Under the pieces are notes generated by a model. The model did not search any database, had not been told where the DNA came from, and saw only the letters and a program-made list of their open reading frames with translations. A DNA stretch of 64,000 nucleotides from positions 34,284,052-34,348,051 of the forward strand of contig OX235274.1 of the NCBI GenBank assembly GCA_944472155.2, read 5' to 3'. Position 1 is the stretch's first letter. Each line of letters begins with the position of its first letter. This stretch comes from Trichobilharzia szidati. Taxonomy: Eukaryota > Platyhelminthes > Trematoda > Strigeidida > Schistosomatidae. Made by a program: the position numbers and the translations under genes. Below, one piece after another: positions 45,081 to 56,244 of the stretch.

Positions 45081-45130
45081 GGGAGTACTGGACAGCTGTT
45101 TCGTCCTAGTTTAGGACTCTTCAGCGGTAG
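45081..45130 (-). ncRNA. Hammerhead ribozyme, core and stem II intact
   Basis: Minus strand: CCTACCG, CTGAAGA, GTCC-TAAACTA-GGAC, GAAA, CAGCTGTC, CAGTAC. Stem III can form an A-U and a C-G pair around AGCT, with cleavage expected after the GTC. Stem I is imperfect because the 5' arm has CTACCG where GTACTG would pair. It is the best candidate for a still-active ribozyme here. Confidence 0.75.
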
Positions 45131-45361
45131 GCAACCACCGGGATTCGAACCGGGGTTCTAGCGACAAGTCGTGACCAGTAGAGTGCAGCAGGTCGGGTGT
45201 GAGGACAAATACTCGCTGAAGACATTGGCTAGGGGTCGCGCTATATTGTGAATTGGCAGAAGTTGGAATTCATGCACTAGCCATTGGATCGGGTCCCATT
45301 GGCTTAATGGTATACGAGCTCGCCTTGTAACCAGAAGGTCCTGGGTCCAAACCCCGTTGGG

Positions 45362-45411
45362 TGAATACTGATGAAGAGCCCTAAACTAGGAAGAAACGAC
45401 TGTCCAGTACT
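45362..45411 (+). ncRNA. Hammerhead ribozyme motif, altered register
   Basis: ATACTGATGAAGA replaces GTACTG plus CTGAAGA, so the core is either ATGAAGA or an alternative CTGATGA. Stem II is GCCC with GGAA, then GAAAC and GACTGTCCAGTAC. Probably weak. Confidence 0.55.
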
Positions 45412-45589
45412 CTCAGGTTTTCCAATGATTCTCTAACTAATGTCAGCTCATAATGAAGTCCTGTAACCAATCAAATCCCTACAAACCAACCCTTGAAACC
45501 AGTTTTGTTACGTATGCGTAAGACATGACTGTTTCCATATCGGTAAACCTCCACTCAGAATGTTTCAAAATGAATAACTTTTTATCAAA

Positions 45590-46440
45590 AATTAGTTTGT
45601 GGTCCTAGTCAAATGACCTTAAGCTGAATCCATCTGAATGTCAGGTTTTTCACTTCACTTTAAGACCCAAGTACGACTTATATGGATTTGTTCACTCTCA
45701 TGGTTCTAGTATTATAGAAGGCAGTGGAGTTGAAACTGGGTCGAATGTTAAATACCTTGGATTACTTCTTTCCTCTCACCTTTCTTGGTCTTCCTACATC
45801 AAGTATATTTCGCTTAACGTTCTACGTAATGAAGTTAAGGCAGTCTAGCATCACTCAATCTCTACTTTTGTTGTTCGCTAATTCTTGTATTCTACCTATG
45901 CCTGTTTATTGCTCTCCCAACTTAATCTTTCCAGGGCTACTTAAAATAGACTCTGTTAATCTGAGAAGGGCACAAATTTCTGTCAGTAGGGCAGACACAT
46001 GAACTCGTTCAAGAAATTAGCGAATACTGTCTCGTCAGGCACTGAACATCCTCTCTATAAAGAACTCTGTCTTACCTTTCATCAGGTAGGACTATAGGCA
46101 ACTATAGAAGACTTTATACCCGAACGACTAGGTATAAAATCTTCATAATAGCTCATTTGGCAGCGCTAAATTACTGAGAAACACTAAGTAAATAGCGCTA
46201 TTTATTCCTCATAAGTATAATGTTAAATAATATTTCCAATTAAATTTAAGCTTTATATTAATATTCTTATTGAATAATATTATCAGTGTCAATCAGTATC
46301 CTGTTAATTATTTCCCTCCTATACTATGTGATATAAAAAGGAAATTATATGCAGTATTGCATAACATAGTGACAGTTCCATATTGTATCAGAAGTACTGT
46401 TTAGAATAAAGCCATTATTATTATCATCACATTTTATGTC
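45590..46440 (+). mobile_element. LINE family C (CR1-like) 3' fragment
   Basis: In broken frames the order is: LNPSECQVFHFTLRPKYDLY-like, GSNVKYLGLLLSSHLSWSSY (about 45740), RLTFYVMKLRQS (45810), SILPMPVYCSP (45890), LLKIDSVNLRRAQI (45930), then NSFKKLANTVSSGTEHPL and RTTRYK. The 3' UTR ends 'gtactgtttagaataaag' with an (ATT)n run at about 46400-46430. The motifs resemble schistosome CR1-type LINEs (SR1/Perere group); the name is tentative. The same family occurs at 60050-62350. Confidence 0.7.
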
Positions 46441-46744
46441 ATAGAAATTGTTGAAAACACGTCTCCTGGAACATCAGTGATTACCTTCGAAGTAGATGTT
46501 TTCGGAAACTAACAAGAAGTTGTATCTGATTATGTTTGTCAAGGTTGAGGAAAAGCGCAGTGTGACAAATTTGTCAAGCATACTGTGGTGAGTTTCAAAT
46601 AACAGCCCGACAATCTGATGATAACGAAGTCGATAAGTCATGGAGTTGTCATTATGCGCTGCAAGATAATATCAAAATGTAATTAATTATAAAGACATTA
46701 TTCCATATTGCTCATTTGTCAGCGGTTTCCTGCATGTTGACTTG

Positions 46745-47275
46745 TATTTATTATTATTCTCTTGGGTTCCAAGTGGAACACAGACATTCAACAAGACCTC
46801 TCTATTTAATTCTCTTAGCGGTAGGTCTCGTTAGCTTTCCCCAATTTTCTGTTCATACAATTTTCCCCATGTCAACCTCATAACCACGCCCAACTAGACG
46901 TTTCCCATTTTGGTACTAACCGACGGCCTATCACAAGATGTCACCAAACAGTCTCTTCAGTGAATTTCCCAAACATCTCCATTTACCTAGGAATATTTCT
47001 TGACCGATAGGTTCTTGAATTTTTTCTTCATGGAGTTCCTTTTTGCTGATTCTTTCTGACCAGCAATATGATCTTCGACATTGGATCTAGCGGAGTGCGC
47101 AGGTGTTGATAAATTTACTCAATGGAGCGTTGGAAATGATTTTTAGTGATGCATATTTCAGGTTTCTAACCCATGTAGATGAAATGAGTTACTTTAACAC
47201 TGATGTTGAAAATCCGAATTTTTGTCGATTTTACTGGGCACAGAAAATTAAAAAGCCAGGCTAGGTTGATTCATG
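46745..47275 (-). pseudogene. LINE family A 3' end
   Basis: The minus strand has the 3' end ('tgttccacttggaacccaag' and (TAA)n at 46750-46775), the VTWRR-equivalent region, NRQSKKELHEEKIQEPI-like and a RIFNINVKVT-like start near 47215. Degraded. It lies about 60 bp beyond the donor of the RRM3 exon, inside the intron. Confidence 0.6.
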
Positions 47276-47338
47276 TTGATAATTACCTTAAAATTGACTA
47301 GGCGTTAAGAAAACAAACGACCTGAAAAAAATTCTTAC

Positions 47339-47459
47339 CAATCCTTGTTTATTTGTAAAAGAAGGTTCCTTCCCCCATGAACATTTACATGCTTGATCAC
47401 CAACAATTTTTCCATGCATAGTAACAATCGCCTGTGTAGCAGCGACATGAGAATCGAAT
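47339..47459 (-). CDS. TIA1: TIA-1-like gene, RRM3 second half
   Basis: A 121-bp minus-strand exon with an acceptor (AACAACAG before 47459) and a donor (GTAAGA after 47339). It starts with one base that completes the Lys codon of the upstream exon, finishing the RNP1 motif KGFSFIKF, and then reads FDSHVAATQAIVTMHGKIVG and CKCSWGKE. That end is the RRM3 signature of TIA-1/TIAR proteins (KCYWGKE in animals). It ends in phase 0. RRM3 of TIA proteins binds U- and C-rich RNA in splicing and in translational silencing. This is the strongest single identification in the window. Confidence 0.9.
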
Positions 47460-47619
47460 CTGTTGTTTTTAGAGAGGAGAAACAAAGAAACAAGGTGGTA
47501 TTAACAGAACTGGTTTAAAAACTGTAAAGTTCAAAACATAACTCACTGAAACTACATTTTGTACGAACTGCGTGGTCGATTATTTGTAGAGCAATAAGTA
47601 GTTGATTTTGTTTAAGTAA

Positions 47620-47900
47620 TTTTGTATTACAGTACCCAGTTTGTAAGTGAGGACTGATAGGATTTTTACAGCTGCCTAACGTCATTGTTGAGGTAATTCT
47701 TTGCTTTCATATTTTATTACTTTTAAACAGTATCTCAGATCTTATTGCAAATAAACACCATTTTGTTGTCGCTGGGGTATTTTATGACCGTGAGTGACTC
47801 AAGGAAGTTTCGGTCACCTGTACAGTAGAACACAAAGATTGGCTTCCTGCATTCAGACCACAACACGTGCGTTTTTAGTCGTTCCATAGATATAATTTCG
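47620..47900 (+). repeat. LTR-like repeat R4, copy 3
   Basis: It has 'cagctgcctaacgtcattgt', 'gacctcagatcttattgcaa'-like spacing and 'gtacagtagaacacaaagat', the order seen in the copies at 5641 and 58460. The 5' third is missing. It lies in the TIA-1-like intron, 5' of the RRM3 second-half exon on the minus strand. Confidence 0.5.
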
Positions 47901-48141
47901 TGTGCACCTGATGATTGAAAATGAATTGAAAGTCTGGGTACCAACAGCATTCGAGACAATGGTTTCCTATTTACAAGTCCAGTGCTTTATAAGATGAGGT
48001 GGAATACCCAACCAATTGTTTAACAGACTATCATTTCAGATGTCGTGTAATTAAATCATATGCTGTTGTCCGAGTCAACCTAAAGGATAGCAACCACAGA
48101 GTTTGAACGAACCAGTAACCTTTAACGCCACAGTTCGTTAA
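47901..48141. other. Intronic sequence, nothing recognised
   Basis: No recognised motif. Confidence 0.4.
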
Positions 48142-48550
48142 ATTACAGAACCTGCCGTTATTACAGCGCCACTGTGAACTCTGTCCACCAATCAATAAGC
48201 AGATTTCATCTTGATCTCATTTTTAAGAACTGTTAATGTTAGGATTAAGGTAAGTTTTCAGACTGAGGTAAGCATTAGGGTTAATGCAAGTATTTGATTG
48301 AGGATGTACTATTATTATCTGTACTTTTCTTCTAAATAAATAAATAAATAAATGGGAGTAGTGTGTTTGTTGTTCATGTAGATAAAACCGTTTTGTTAAC
48401 TATGCAGCTAGAAATCTGATACTGTTCAGTGTAATTGGAAAGTATTTTTTTCAGTTACGTCAAGGTGACGTATCGTCTCAAATGTTCCTCCTTATTATTA
48501 TGTTAGCATTTGCGCTAAATCCAAGGCTCTAAGATGGCAGGTTCTGTAAT
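48142..48550. repeat. Possible small inverted-repeat element
   Basis: The 15-mer ATTACAGAACCTGCC (48142-48156) recurs inverted at 48536-48550, spanning 409 bp. Inside lies a (TAAA)n microsatellite (48336-48354) but no coding signal. A short DNA-transposon derivative is possible; no flanking duplication was confirmed. Confidence 0.3.
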
Positions 48551-50278
48551 CCAATGAATGGTACGCGTTTCTTCAGGTCATTGATGCGTTTGTACTCTGT
48601 GAACGTTATTTTTAATTTTTGACATTGTCAGTATAAGATCACACTAGCTACGCAGCTAAAGTTTCTCTGGAATACAAGGAAAACAGCAGTTCGCTAACTG
48701 GTAGTAAGATTAACTGAGATTTGTACCTGTACATCTGACCACCTTGTTTTCAGAGTGTAAGATCGGAAAATCTATCGTTTTTAAGCCCTGAAGTTGTGAT
48801 TGATGCATGTACTAAAGTGATAGGCTGGTGAAACAGTTTTTGATTGGTTAAATTATGGCTTGAATTTCTGAAGACTTTCAAGGTCATACAATCAATCATG
48901 TATTGATTATTTATTCATGATTCAAATTTCTGGGGATTCGTTAACTACACATACCGTGTATTTTGAAAAGTAAGACGTTATCACTTTTGTCGCAATTATG
49001 TCTAACTTTTGTGTCTTTCTCAGTGTGGGGTATATTTTTCAAGTGGTCACTTGGTTATAGTGTCGTATGTGTAGGCGAGTTCTAGTCGAGTTAGATGACA
49101 ACCACAAATCAGTAGTAACACTCCAGCTTTATTCAGCTGATAGTATATTTTCACGACGAATTCAAGTATAATCTACTGTTTTATCTTGTCGTATTAATTT
49201 CCAAATAGATAAAAACATTTCTAATTATTTTGGGCAGAACTTGTTTCTTAGATTGAAACATAATTCCACTTAGAACACATAAATGTATTTTCCTCTGAAA
49301 GAGGGTTTGTTATTATGCGTATTTAGAACATAACAGACATACTAATTTTCCATCCTTCTTTTTGCCTAGTTGCAATAAGAAATTAGTCTGATAATCTTCT
49401 TAGTATATTTAGATTATGTAAAAAGAAAGAAAGAGGAAAAAAAGAACAAACAAGTTTTTATGCTGAAATAGAAATTAATGTTATTAATATTATTATTATT
49501 ATTACTACTATCATAGATCTAATTCAGCCAACCATATGACTAAAATCAATATGTCTACATGTGATCTAAGTAATCATGCAAGGCTTAAGGATGGGGGCAG
49601 CTATTTCCACAGTTTTTTGGAAACCAGGCTAGTCAGATCACCACAGAATGTGATCTGCTTGATGCCATAAGTGATAATCAAGAAGGCTAACATTTTCATG
49701 CAAAACTGTATACTACTGACAGATTCAAATGAGTAGTGGTGTACCAGTCATATCACACAGCAGTGCTTGCTAGCCAGCCAGCCAGCCAGCCAATCAGATT
49801 GAGGTGATATAAACACCACAGGATGGCCGTTTGACTTGTTTGGGACAGAGCTCATAAACGGTGAGTCAACTCAGGGAGGTAAATCGGTTCAAACCACCCT
49901 ACCGCTAACTGTTTAACATAACGTGAATTTCATGAATAATCCCCATCCAGCCAATAATGAAAACAAAACACCTTAGTTCAGAAAAGAGGCTCTTTTCAGA
50001 GAAGTCATTTACTCAGATGTACAATGGAATTTGTATACAATTTTTTCCCATGAAATAGGGTAGTAACATAAGTGATGAGTTGTCACAGCCATAGCTGTTT
50101 ACGTCAGTCAATGCATAAAAGAAGTTGAAAAAGTGTATTGAAATTATGTCATAAGGTGATTAATCTAATTAGGGACTTGTGATCATGGACACGAAAGAAA
50201 ATATGGAATTATGTAAGAGTTCTAAAGAAATACAAGAGTTATAAGCAGTTAGGAAAAAAAGTGAACAAAATTCAAGCC
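48551..50278. other. Intronic sequence, nothing recognised
   Basis: A (CCAG)n-type microsatellite (GCCAGCCAGCCAGCCAGCC) lies near 49774-49792. An (ATT)n run lies at 49488-49503. No gene or element motif. Confidence 0.4.
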
Positions 50279-50279
50279 T

Positions 50280-51000
50280 GTGAAGAATAAGATGGTACTA
50301 TCATCTACTTCATTAACTTTTCATCAGCCGCTGCTTACAGCCTAAATAAATTATTGAGTTAATGTACAGAAGGGTTTCAACATACTTGTAATTTTCAAAT
50401 GATTTCAGTCGATAGACAGTTCAAGTTTAAACAAAAAATCATTGTATGTATACAATGGTAAAGGAGTTACGCGATAGAGATGAGAGGTGAATAAGACGGT
50501 CAGTGAGTAATAAGTTAGGTAACTATGTGCTGAGTTCAACTCAATCCATAGAAACAAGAGACAAGTAAAATTACACTATATCAAAGGGGTTGAAGTTAAA
50601 GCCAAAGATTGCGCAGTCAAATGAAAGGGAGAATAAAGATATCCATTTACCAGGACAAGGAAAGAGTAATAACTGCTTCTTTCTGAACACATAAATCAGG
50701 TTTCAGGCGTCTGTTGTTTCCTTAATTTGAGTTGAACTCAGAACATTATTACCCAATTTATTAGTTACTTATCATCTTACGCACTTCTCGTCCTTATTAT
50801 GCAACTCCTTAACCATTGTATGCATACATTGATTTTGTTTAAACTTGAACTCCTTGTATAAAACTATGTAAGTGTAATTTTCTGAGCACTATTCATTATG
50901 TTTGAAACTTCCTATCAACTGACAGCATGTAAAATTTGCAAGCATGTTAAGATGTTTCTGTATATAAACTCAATAATTTATTTAGGCTGTAAGCAGCATT
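50280..51000. mobile_element. PLE-2 type inverted-repeat end
   Basis: 50329-50546 (minus) and 50733-50995 (plus) are inverted copies of one 3' UTR segment; both include 'gctgtaagcagc' and 'ttgagttgaactcag'. The loop (50547-50732) carries the minus-strand C-terminal coding end with 'aaagccaaagattgcgcagt' as at 38670. The outer ends of the two arms match the ends of the palindrome at 37211-38905. Confidence 0.6.
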
Positions 51001-51044
51001 TGACTGGCTAGTATCCACTTTGTAGATTACTTTGAAGGAGGCGT

Positions 51045-51370
51045 TTGTTCAGATGAAGTGACTAGTGTTGACAAGGTGTTCGATTATCACATTCTTTATA
51101 GAACCACTACTTCCTTTCTGGAGAAATGAGGGATGGCATTCTTGAGCACTCTTAGATAGGAAACACGCCGAACGCTTAATGTACGTGCCTTCACAGCAAC
51201 AAGTGTACTGATATATGCATGCAGAAATGGTTAGGTGGGAAATCTTATCCCTAAGGCTTCTGCAAACCAATGGACAACTGGAGAACACTACTGTTAGCGT
51301 TGCTGAAGATGGAATACTTCTCTCAAGGATTTCTAAGGTCAAATATCCCTTTGAATCCTGGTTCATACAA
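51045..51370 (-). pseudogene. PLE GIY-YIG nuclease fragment
   Basis: The minus-strand frame has SCPLVCRSLRDKISHLTISA, then CIYQYTCCCEGTYIKRS (YIG changed to YIK), a SAQECHPSFLQKG helix and IEHLVNTSH. It matches the nuclease at 43140-43390. It adjoins the inverted 3' ends at 50280-51000 and could be the same element. Confidence 0.65.
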
Positions 51371-51424
51371 AGTTTCTTTCTTGGAACATTTAATGTTTCA
51401 GTAAATTTTATTCATGAAATTGTG

Positions 51425-51795
51425 ACTATTATTATTGTTTCCTTTACTTCCTAGAGGAACAAAGGGCTTCAGCCATGCGTCTCCATTGCGTTCTGTCCTC
51501 TGCTAGGGTCTTCACCTGGCTCCAAGTCTGCCCACACGTTTTCATCTCCTCTTCACATGACCTCCTTTAAATCACCCTTATATAACCAACTCGCCGCTTC
51601 CCTTTCGGGTTCCACTCCAGTGATGGCTTGTCTAGTGATGTCACTTGATGGTTTCCTTAGAGTATGACCAATCCACCAACTGCATTTCTTCCTGCCTATT
51701 TGTTTCACGATCGGTTCCTGGTTGGTTCGCTCCCAGAGATCCCTCCTTGTTGCTGATCTTTTCTGGCTATCTGATCTTGAGTTTTGAATTTGGCT
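51425..51795 (-). pseudogene. LINE family A 3' end
   Basis: Minus strand: ISNSRSDSQKRSATRRDLWE, RWIGHTLRKPSSDIT, then VTW-region traces, and the end 'gaagccctttgttcctctag' with (AAT)n at 51425-51440. Closest to the copy at 12890. Confidence 0.65.
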
Positions 51796-52990
51796 TATAT
51801 TATTACTAGTTCGCCTCAGTAGCTAGTGGAAAATCGAGAGGTTTGAGTTGACTCGGCCATCTCCCTGAGCTGAGTCGAAACAGGATACACCGACAATGAT
51901 GAGCTTGACCCCAAACGAGCGAAATGGCTATCCAGTGTTTGGACACGAGTGGTATACAATTACTTATTTCGCTCAATTAGTAGCATAGAGCTTCATGTAT
52001 ACGTACTGTTTATCATTATTCAGAATAGAGTTCTGTAGAGACCATTCAATGCTGTAATATTTATTTGACAATCTAAGTATACGTTTTTGTCAAGGGAACG
52101 TATCATCCCTGTCAAATAAATTTACTATGAATGTCACAGTAACACGGTTTTTTCTTGTACAATTTAAGAATTGTAACAATTTTTTATGTTTTAATACTTC
52201 ACACTTCTTGCAGAGTATTTACCGTAACCAATGTTGTTACTTTCATAAATGTAGAAGGTATTTAGTACGGAGAACTAATATTTTCTGCTTCACATACATC
52301 TGCATTAAGAGTATAAATGACAGTTTGAGATATTTCGGTCATGCATTTGTCTCCTTTGGCTAGTGTAACGAATTTTAACTTTTATTGCATGACAGTAAGA
52401 CAGTGAGGTTTTAAACTGTTGAAAAGTGAGGTAACAACTTTAAAAGCTAGCTGTTGGTTACTAGAAATTATTACGCTTGTATGATCGGTATATCCCTTTG
52501 ATGAACGCATTATTCAGAAAATTCAAAGAAGTTGAAAATGTGTTTCAAATAAGGCATCAGAGCATATTATTTTCCATTTAATTGACAAGTGTTTGAATAA
52601 TTAGATATCAGGAAGTCTGATCAGTTTTATCCAACTCCCACTTATTTAAGTGATATGATAATAAGGTCTACATTTCAGGGTTGGATGGTAGGGGATCTGT
52701 TTCAGTCATAACATTACTGGCAAACTCTTTTTGTATGATTTCACTCTACAGTCAATGAGCATTTATAAAGTTCATGCTGATAACATTAAAATGTGGTATT
52801 TGAGTGAAATAGTTGGAAAGAAACTGTTTAGACCTAAGTTCCGAGCATACTTTCGTAGTACATACCATGATTAGATAATTTATTACTCTATTGAAACTAA
52901 GAGAAAACTATAGGAAGAGAATACCACAATAATCTCTGGACTTCTAATCCGATTGAGATCATAAAATTGATGTTGATATTCTAACGACAG
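51796..52990. other. Intronic sequence, nothing recognised
   Basis: No recognised motif. Confidence 0.4.
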
Positions 52991-52999
52991 TAATCTTCA

Positions 53000-53335
53000 G
53001 TATTATTATTATTGTTCCCTTGGATTCTGAATGGAACGTAAAGTGTCAGCAGAACATCTCCATTTTAGTCTATTCCCATAAGCTTTCGTTCCCTCCTCAT
53101 ACCATCTCTTCCATGTCATCCTCAGAGCAGTGCCCATCCGGCTGTTTGTCATTCGGGCTCCATTCGAGTGATGGCCTGGTCGGTAATGTAATTTAGCGGT
53201 CTCCCCAGTTTGTGTTCGATCCATCTGCTTTCGTTTCTACTTATTTGTTAGTTTCTTGGATGGTTCGTAGTTGCAGTTACTGGCTTCTAACTCTTTCTGG
53301 TCAACTGATCTTCAGTAGGGAGTCAGAGAAGTGGG
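53000..53335 (-). pseudogene. LINE family A 3' end, diverged
   Basis: The minus-strand frame 53009-53224 keeps MDRTQTGETAKLHY, HSNGARMTNSRMGTALRMTW with KRWYEEGTKAYG, and LKWRCSADTLRSIQNPREQ, the C-terminal 70 residues of the family with the same closing NPREQ as the copy at 3216. Confidence 0.7.
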
Positions 53336-53972
53336 CAGCTGATGTTGAAAGTATACAACCTGCTAGTAACGATAGTAACCAAGATATTAGCAATTCAAAG
53401 TTCCGTTCTCACTAAGTATGTGTGTTCTAATTCGGTAATAATGTTAAATATTTGTATTTATTCAAGACACTATCTGCAGAAAGAAGAGGAGTAAATGTTG
53501 ACTTTATTGATTTACTTCTTCATGCAAGTTGATCGTTAACTTCACGCATGGTAAACGAACACTAAGCGTTCACCTTTCAGGCTTGTCAGAAAATGTTACA
53601 TACTTTGACACCCAAAAAATTACAACTGCTTTATCAAGACTTTTTTTCACAATAAATTTATTCTGAATAAAATTTCTAAAAATATACGTAGGAATCACTT
53701 AATTTTAACAGACTGCAGCAGATGTGTCATATTACTGAAACCGAAATCATTTATATGAGATATCGCAACCACATTTAGTTTCAAGAGGAGGAGAATTCTA
53801 GTGCAGACTAAACCAAAGATGCTGGATACATTGTATCAACATTCTTAGGTTGATAAATATGCCTCCCTATAAACCAACATGAAAACTTTGGTCATTAATT
53901 CGGTAGCGAATTCACTTTAGCCACTAAGATTTAAATACCACATAACCATGAAATATGTAAGTGAATTATTAT
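53336..53972. other. Intronic sequence, nothing recognised
   Basis: No recognised motif. Confidence 0.4.
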
Positions 53973-53974
53973 AT

Positions 53975-54785
53975 CTAATTGTTCCCTTAGGTTCCCAGTG
54001 GTACATACGATTTTAGCAGAACATTTCTGTTTCATCTTGTTCTATGTAGTCTTCCTCTCTAGCCAGCGCCAAGATTCCCTATGAGGTTTCGTCTCCTTAT
54101 CACACGATCTCCTTCTTATCACCCTTGGACTCGTTCGCAGCTAGTCGTTTCCCACTCACCTTCCACTCAACCAAGGGCCTGAGTGGCGCGTTATGTCATT
54201 CAGTGGTCATTACAGCTAAAACTCCCTCATCAGTTTGCCACGTACTTGAGTTTTTTGTTGCTAATTCTTTCAGATCAACTGGCCACCTGATCTTCGGTGT
54301 GGAGCCAGTCAAGTGGGCAGTTGTTGATAAAAGTGTTCAGTAGACTGCTGTAAACGATTTTTGTGATGCGACCGATAATTTCCTGACCAATAGAGAAGAA
54401 TTAACAGATTTCAGATTGGTGTTAAAAATCCTAATTTTGTTGTTTATTCTGAGTGAGTGGGGCAGATTTCCAAATTGATTTTAGGGTAATGGAGGTGTGC
54501 CTCGCCTATCCGATTCTATCTGCCAACTGTAGTTGAAAAGACACTGCCGAGATAATTGAAAGAAGCATCCTCTTCCAAATTTATTCCACTGATAATGATC
54601 GGTGCCTCTTTGCTTCATCACATATGTCCTTTCTATGTTGACTTGAAGTCCTGTCTTTGCTGACAGCCTCTTCAGCCAGCAAGTTGGATTTTGCCTGAAA
54701 GTCTTCAAATTTATGTGACATTTGACATAAATCGGCCACGAAGTCCACATTTTCTAGAATCTCCTTGCCAGTATTCCTGTATTTT
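53975..54785 (-). pseudogene. LINE family A copy, RT palm to 3' end
   Basis: Minus strand: ENVDFVADLCQMSHKFEDF (about 54750; the palm box with V for D), LSAKTGLQVNIERTYVMK (about 54640), an INGINLEEDASFNYL region (about 54570), RIGQARHTSITL (about 54510), WRTRLHLK-like traces, then the C-terminal EGKWETTSCERVQG region and the end 'tgtaccactgggaacc'. It lacks the Gln run seen at 2521 and 13099. Confidence 0.65.
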
Positions 54786-55045
54786 CGCCCCTCCCCCTTT
54801 ATATGGTAAATGGAAAAAACTATTTTGTTTACTAATAAATGATCTGCTGATATGAAATGGAAAATCTAAGAACACTGACTGCCCCAAGTTTCAAATTTCA
54901 TTCGATACACTATTCAATATAATAAAGAAGTAACTAGACGCCTAAATTTTTGGGTTGTATAACAAAGCTAAATTCTGCAACCACCAGTTGAAAATGCTTC
55001 TCCTAACATCCCAAGTCTTTGAGGCATTCCACCTTCAGCGCAAAT
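54786..55045. other. Intronic sequence, nothing recognised
   Basis: No recognised motif. Confidence 0.4.
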
Positions 55046-56244
55046 CAAGAACAACAATTGTACTAGGATAATATGAGCTCATCTTTTATTATTATCATTT
55101 CGAGGATTCTTCTCAACTGGTTACGAACTGAACGATAAAAAATATGAATTACATCAAAGATTTAAACCATACCTTTCCACAATCACAAGGAGTAATTGGT
55201 AGGAAGTAAAAGTAACATTAGTCCGGAATGATTTAACTAATTAAGAGATACAAACACTGAGTATTTATAGAATTATTAGACGATTAGGCTTGGAAACAAA
55301 AAACAGAGTTGCATGTATATTTGTGTGTATAGAAACAAGGTTTAGCTAGAAAGAGCATAACAAAACATTAGATTACGTAACTAAAGAAAATATTTTATCT
55401 AATAGCCGCCAAGCTTGTATGTGTTTATCAAACAACTAGTTGTTTGAGACAATCAAAAGTGGACAAATACCCACCTCATGTTACCTCCAACTGTGTCTAC
55501 CAACTTATATGTACGTGCCAAAGCACATACATCAGAAGAACAGAGAGAAGGGTTATTGTCCGCATTTCTGAACACATACCAAAAAACTTGAGACTGAAAA
55601 GTCCACAAGCATCAAACAGTGTGATTGCGCGTCATCTATTAGGCACTGGTCATATTGTAGACAACCTGAAGTCGTTCAAAGTAATCAGCAAGCAAAAAAA
55701 ACCTAGCTTGCTATGCTTTGTTGAAGCAATTGCTATCAAACGACCAAACCAAAGAGACAGTGGTGAATCTAGCACTGCCCTGGTGATAACAAAATATACA
55801 ACTTTTATGAGTTACCCTTTTTCTTGTTTAGAAAACTCTACTCTCTCATCTAAACATGACTCACCCTAACTTGTTCTTTTCTCTCCCTTTTTTTTCTATT
55901 GGTTATTAGATAAAACACTTTCTTTTTTGTTATGCTCTTTCTGGCTAAACCTTGTTTCTAAACACACATATATACATGCAACTCTGTTTTTTGTTTCCAA
56001 GCCTAATCGTCTAATAATTCTATAAATACTCAGTGTTTGTAACTCTTAATTAGTTAAATCATACCGGATTAATGTTACTTTTACTTCCTACCAATTACTC
56101 CTTGTGATTGTGGAAAGGTATGGTTTAAATCTTTGATGTAATTCATATTTTTTATCGTTCAGTTTGTAACCAATTGAGAAGAATCCTCGAAATGATAATA
56201 ATAAAAGATGAGCTCATATTATCCTGGTACAATTGTTGTTCTTG
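55046..56244 (+). mobile_element. PLE nuclease-only element with ~350-bp inverted arms
   Basis: The left arm (55046 to about 55405) and right arm (about 55895 to 56244) are inverted copies with few differences, beginning 'caagaacaacaattgtac' and ending with its complement. Between lies the frame 55444-55869: VTSNCVYQLICTCQSTYIRR (GIY-YIG-like, G changed to R), RISEHIPKNLRL, IARHLLGTGH, KVISKQKKPSLL and FVEAIAIKRPNQRDSG. No RT remains. The high arm identity suggests the youngest PLE insertion here, or arm homogenisation. No flanking duplication was confirmed. Confidence 0.8.

Larger units (their letters stand above)
45040..45497. mobile_element. SINE-1 head-to-head pair, best preserved
   Basis: 45040-45155 is a minus half copy: tail, intact hammerhead, B box (GGTTCGAATCCC). 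45156-45497 is a full plus copy: upstream segment ('gtgcagcaggtcgggtgtga'), A box (TTGGCTTAATGGTATAC), CCTTGTAACC arm, B box (GGGTCCAAACCCC), hammerhead, tail ending 'aaatccctacaaaccaaccc'. It shows the full unit length, about 340 bp, and the shape of the pair most clearly. Confidence 0.85.

Noticed and set aside
49774..49792. CRISPR-like short repeats
   Set aside because: It is a contiguous tetranucleotide microsatellite with no spacers.
54125..54343. Plus-strand open frame of 72 codons
   Set aside because: Antisense of the LINE family A fragment at 53975-54785.
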